NCBI GenBank assembly: GCA_002104895.1
Contig: MCFG01000423.1
Coordinates: 45,001 to 55,977 of the forward strand
DNA: 10,977 bases
Direction of reading: 5' to 3'
Source: Anaeromyces robustus
Taxonomy: Eukaryota > Neocallimastigomycota > Neocallimastigomycetes > Neocallimastigales > Neocallimastigaceae
In this document: positions 8,116 to 10,977 of the stretch, in pieces
Numbering within the stretch: the first letter of the stretch is position 1
Layout of the letters: each line of letters begins with the position of its first letter
Position numbers and translations under genes: made by a program
Notes under the pieces: model-generated
The model's database searches: none
What the model was told of the DNA's origin: nothing
What the model saw: only the letters and a program-made list of their open reading frames with translations

Positions 8116-8180
8116 CTTTAAAAAAAAAAATGGGTACATTAAAGAAAGTCTTTTCTTAAATGTACCCATTTTTTTTAAAG
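8116..8180. repeat. Long near-perfect hairpin (about 30-bp arms, minimal loop)
   Basis: CTTT, A11 and TGGGTACATT (left arm, to 8140) pair with AATGTACCCA, T8 and AAAG (right arm, from 8159). Pairing continues inward through AAAGAAAG / CTTTTCTT to almost no loop. The core TGGGTACATT/AATGTACCCA is exact, and mismatches are single-base or run-length differences. It is one of the few GC-containing segments outside genes. It could be a tiny fold-back/MITE remnant or a structured RNA element. No flanking target-site duplication is clear. Confidence 0.8.
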
Positions 8181-8290
8181 ATTTATAAATAAATAATTAA
8201 TAATTAATTAATAATAAAGTTTTTGTATAAATGAAAACAATTATTTCCTAAAACTTTAGGAAAATCGTCAAAATAAAATAATAAAAAAAA

Positions 8291-8412
8291 AAATAAAATA
8301 AAAATAAAATTAAATATAATAAAGTTAATTAATTATAAATATATAAAATTTATTATATTTAATTTTATTTTTATTTTATTTTCAAGTTAATTAATTATAA
8401 ATATATAAAATT
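8291..8412. repeat. Composite: 33-bp inverted repeat interleaved with a 29-bp direct repeat
   Basis: Bases 8291-8323 are the exact reverse complement of 8349-8381. Interleaved with these, 8322-8350 (AAGTTAATTAATTATAAATA and nine more bases) recurs exactly at 8384-8412. The order is arm, direct copy, inverted arm, direct copy, as would arise from an inverted duplication or template switch followed by tandem copying. It ends 20 bp before the ATG of the plus-strand relic. Confidence 0.85.
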
Positions 8413-8431
8413 ATAAATTAAAAAAAAAAAA

Positions 8432-8685
8432 ATGAAACTTTTAGTTCTATTATTAATATAATCATTAATATTTATGCTAAAGATTATAAATAAATATGGT
8501 TAAATGTTTCTTGGTTTTGGGTAATCTTCATATTTGTAATTGCTATAGTTGTATTTTCTTATGCTTATTATGAAAAACGCATAGAACATTATGAGCAATC
8601 ATTGGATAATAATCATAATCACAATCATCATCATCATCATTATAATAATAATAATGGTGAACTTCCTGTATGTAATGATAAATGA
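8432..8685 (+). pseudogene. Decayed membrane protein related to the minus-strand gene (signal-like start, membrane helix, His/Asn tail)
   Basis: ATG 8432 opens a signal-peptide-like start (MKLLVLLLI) that hits TAA at 8459-8461. In another frame, 8461 onward reads INIYAKDYK and then TAA 8491-8493. After that stop it reads IWLNVSWFWVIFIFVIAI, with a clear membrane helix followed by YEKRIEHYEQ and then an Asn/His tail (NHNHNHHHHHYNNNNGELPVCNDK) to TGA 8683-8685. The order (helix, Asn run, ELP) matches the minus-strand protein. The cysteine-bearing ectodomain is absent, so a large internal deletion is likely. The LPVC may be a lost LPxY motif (TAT to TGT), which is inference. Stop codons and a frameshift make it non-functional. 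It abuts the next pseudogene: its TGA overlaps that frame's ATG at 8682. Confidence 0.6.
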
Positions 8686-9738
8686 TAAAGAAAGTACAAA
8701 CTCTATATTTAAATCTTTTAGAATTTAGTATTAAGCCATCAGATATTATAGCTATTTATCATAATGAATAAATAGTTCAACCATTAAACCAAAAAGAATA
8801 TTGAGCTGAAATTTTAAAAGGTGTTGATAAATTTTTATTCATTTCTTGTATAGATTTGGATAATTTAGTTCGTATTAAGGATCATTTAGTTATTGTTGAA
8901 GCTGCTCGTCATGCTTCTGTTCCACATATTATTTATACAGGCATTTCTTATACAGAAAAAAGTGTATTTAATATGGAAAATGTTCATTTTGTTGCTGAAA
9001 GTATAATTAAAGCAGCAGTATTTAAACAGGACTTATATATACTTTTTTCTGAATATCTCCTTGCTCCAAGAGATTTAAAACGTGCTGTTGATAATGATAT
9101 TCATTATATATTAGGTGAAGAACATTAATTAATTTTTGTTTCTCGTAATGATATGGTTAGAATTGCAGCTGTTATTCTTATTTCAACTACTAAAGAACAT
9201 ATTAATTAAACTTACAATATTATTCTTACTTCAACTACTGAAGAACATATTAAAAAACTTACAATATTATTCAATCATATTAATAAAACTTATAATATTT
9301 TTCTTACTTCAATTACTGAAGAACATATTAAAAAAACTTATAGTATTATTCTTATTTCAACTACTGAAGAACATATTAAAAAAAAACTTATATTAATACT
9401 ATTCTTACATCAACTACTGAAGAACATATTAAAAAAAACTTACAATATTATTTTTACTTCAACTACTGAAGAACATATTAAAAAATTTATAATATTACCT
9501 CTATTAAATCTTATTTATATCAAGAAATTGCTGGTATTTCAAGTGATGTTTTTGGTAAAGTATTAGAATGTGTTGATATTACTAAAGATAGATATTAATC
9601 AAGCATAATTAAATAAAATTGATGTCCCAAAACAATTCAAAGCTTTTAATCAAGGTATGTCTTGATCTGGTTTTAGCTAATTTAATTAGAGCTGAAAATA
9701 TTAATTCTCCAAAACAAATTATTAAAGAAGTTAAATAA
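8682..9738 (+). pseudogene. Broken NmrA/QorB-type NAD(P)-binding oxidoreductase
   Basis: Translation of the broken frames gives KPSDIIAI, then KGVDKFLFIS, then IVEAARHASVPHIIYTGISY, then DLKRAVDNDIHYILGEEH, then FVSRNDMVRIAAVIL, then YNITSIKSYLYQEIAG, then VLANLIRAENINSPKQIIKE. In order, these fit the atypical short-chain dehydrogenase subfamily that includes E. coli QorB (NAD(P)H:quinone oxidoreductase) and NmrA-like proteins. Such proteins are usually about 285 residues with a Rossmann fold. Damage includes in-frame stops at 8769, 8802, 9126 and 9207, later frameshifts and stops after 9596, loss of residues between the second strand and KGVD, and absence of the N-terminal TGxTGxxG nucleotide-binding loop (only KVQT remains where KVGT would be expected). 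A 48-bp repeat expansion sits inside it. A bacterial origin by transfer is plausible for this family in gut fungi but is not shown here. A symbol is not assigned because the exact subfamily member is uncertain. Confidence 0.85.
9172..9485 (+). repeat. Intragenic 48-bp (16-codon) tandem repeat, about seven copies
   Basis: The unit runs roughly TTATTCTTACTTCAACTACT then GAAGAACATATTAATAAAAC then TTACAATA, encoding STTEEHINKTYNIILT. The CAACTACTGAAGAACATATT core begins at 9184, 9232, 9272 (internally deleted), 9310, 9358, 9411 and 9460. The spacings are 48, 40, 38, 48, 53 and 49 bases. In intact relatives this segment (TTEEH..NKTYNITS) is expected once, so the copies are an expansion of the gene's own sequence. 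Variation in the A-run of each copy throws the frame between copies. Confidence 0.9.
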
Positions 9739-10570
9739 TAAAAATTAAATTTTTATTATTGAAAATAGAAAAATAAGTAAAATAAAAGAAAAAAAATAGA
9801 ATCAAATAAAATAGGAAAATCAATAAATAAATGTATTAATAAAATAAATTAAAAAAAAAAATTAATTTAAGATAAAAAAATAAAAATTAATGTAAAAAAT
9901 AAAAATATATGAAAAAAAAAAAAGAGAAAAAAAAACATAATTTATATATTTTTTTAATATGATGTTTATATTTTATAATATGATTTTTTTTTAATTTTAA
10001 TTATTATTAATATAACAGTATTAAAATTTAAATAATTATAATAATTAATAATAATAATTATTTATTTATATAGTAATTTTTATATATATGTAACATTTTA
10101 TTTTTATTTTTTTTTATCAATAATAATTAATATACTAATATGTAATATTAATAATATTATAATAGATTCATGAAAAACAGAAATATATACCAAAACAAAT
10201 TAATAATAAAAGTTGTACCTTTTTTTTTTTTTATTTTAATCATTTTAATCATTTTATTTAGTATAATTACAAAATATTTTTATAAATTGTAATTGTATTA
10301 AAATATAAAAAATTGTATTAAAATATCTCCCATGCTATAGAAAAAATTTAATATTTGATTAATGTTTAATCCTTAAAAATTTTTTTTTATTGTATATTTT
10401 ACCTAACTTTTTTTTATCTTAATTATGAACAATAAAAAAAAAAGAACATTGGTTTATATTTAATTATTCCTCATATATTAAATATAATAATGTCCATTGT
10501 AGATAAACTATTAAGATTATAAGTAAAAAATATACACAGATTTTAATTATTTCAAAAAATTTACATTTAA
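9739..10570. other. Gene-free AT-rich 3' flank
   Basis: No coding region or RNA gene is seen. It contains A-rich sequence just after the pseudogene, a T-run at about 10221-10232, and a 20-bp tandem repeat AATTGTATTAAAATATAAAA at 10291-10326. AAAAGAACATTGG near 10440 and TCCATTGT near 10494 are isolated GC-containing words without an open frame. Confidence 0.6.
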
Positions 10571-10827
<257 letters not shown>

Positions 10828-10977
10828 CTATTGATATATTGATATTGATATAAATAAAAAGCTTTTATTCTATTCTATGTAATATATTTAATTATGTTAT
10901 TTTATTAATATATTAAATTAAATAATTTAATTAATTGGTATTTATTATATTTATTATTAATTCGTAAATAGTAATAT
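10828..10977. other. Right-edge AT-rich sequence
   Basis: After the microsatellite there are TTGATAT units to about 10852, then ordinary AT-rich sequence. No open frame, RNA gene or repeat of note reaches the window edge. Confidence 0.55.

Larger units (their letters stand above)
7427..8431. other. Divergent 5' region between the two membrane-protein genes
   Basis: About 1 kb separates the start of the minus-strand gene from the start-like ATG of the plus-strand relic, so this is their shared upstream region. It holds a T26 run, a 44-bp tandem duplication, a long hairpin and an inverted/direct repeat composite, each listed separately. No coding region is visible. Promoter elements cannot be identified against this composition. 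Confidence 0.6.

Noticed and set aside
9136-9396. 86-codon plus-strand frame with repeated LLQLLKNIL
   Set aside because: It is the 48-bp repeat of the oxidoreductase pseudogene read in a different frame. The true-frame product matches QorB/NmrA segments on both sides.
9172-9485. Regularly spaced repeats resembling a CRISPR array
   Set aside because: Copies are directly adjacent with no unique spacers, spacing varies, the repeated unit is the gene's own coding sequence, and the organism appears eukaryotic.
8691-9738. Reassigned stop codons (ciliate-type code) instead of a pseudogene
   Set aside because: In-frame TAA might suggest UAA-encoded glutamine. However, TGA also interrupts the frame, several true frameshifts and deletions are present, and the conserved nucleotide-binding loop is missing.

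Overview
This is extremely AT-rich eukaryotic DNA. Its long poly(A)/poly(T) runs, tetranucleotide and AAT microsatellites, sparse coding islands and Asn-rich proteins suggest an anaerobic gut fungus (Neocallimastigomycota). An apparent bacterial-type NAD(P)-binding oxidoreductase remnant, and C-ending codons plus AAG in a short coding patch at the left edge, fit that view. A dictyostelid is the main alternative. This is inference from composition and protein style only, since no rRNA or other marker gene is present.

Layout. Positions 1-77 look like the 3' end of a gene entering from the left. From 78 to about 6600 there is essentially gene-free, low-complexity DNA. It holds a perfect 100-bp palindrome (1355-1454) inside a nested fold-back cluster, several homopolymer and simple-repeat tracts, a 25-bp dispersed repeat, and one weak coding-like patch (4802-4897). 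From 7426 down to 6615 on the minus strand lies the one substantial gene. It encodes a secreted-then-anchored type I membrane protein with a signal peptide, a six-cysteine ectodomain, one membrane helix, a poly-Asn cytosolic tail and an LPTY motif near the C-terminus. Its reading frame is interrupted once, at an 8-base homopolymer.

About 1 kb of repeat-rich DNA (7427-8431) separates it from a divergently oriented, decayed relative on the plus strand (8432-8685: signal-peptide-like start, membrane helix, His/Asn-rich tail, ELP motif). That relic runs directly into a second pseudogene (8682-9738), a broken NmrA/QorB-type NAD(P)-binding oxidoreductase. The pseudogene has lost its glycine-rich nucleotide-binding loop, carries in-frame stops and frameshifts, and has gained an internal expansion of a 48-bp (16-codon) unit to about seven copies. 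The right end (9739-10977) is gene-free and contains a 257-bp (TAAA)n microsatellite.

The genes do not form a recognisable pathway, and I found no convincing new molecular system. The points most worth a second look are the intragenic repeat expansion, the spacer-less palindrome, the homopolymer frameshift in the membrane-protein gene, and the divergent pair of Asn-rich membrane proteins, one apparently live and one dead.
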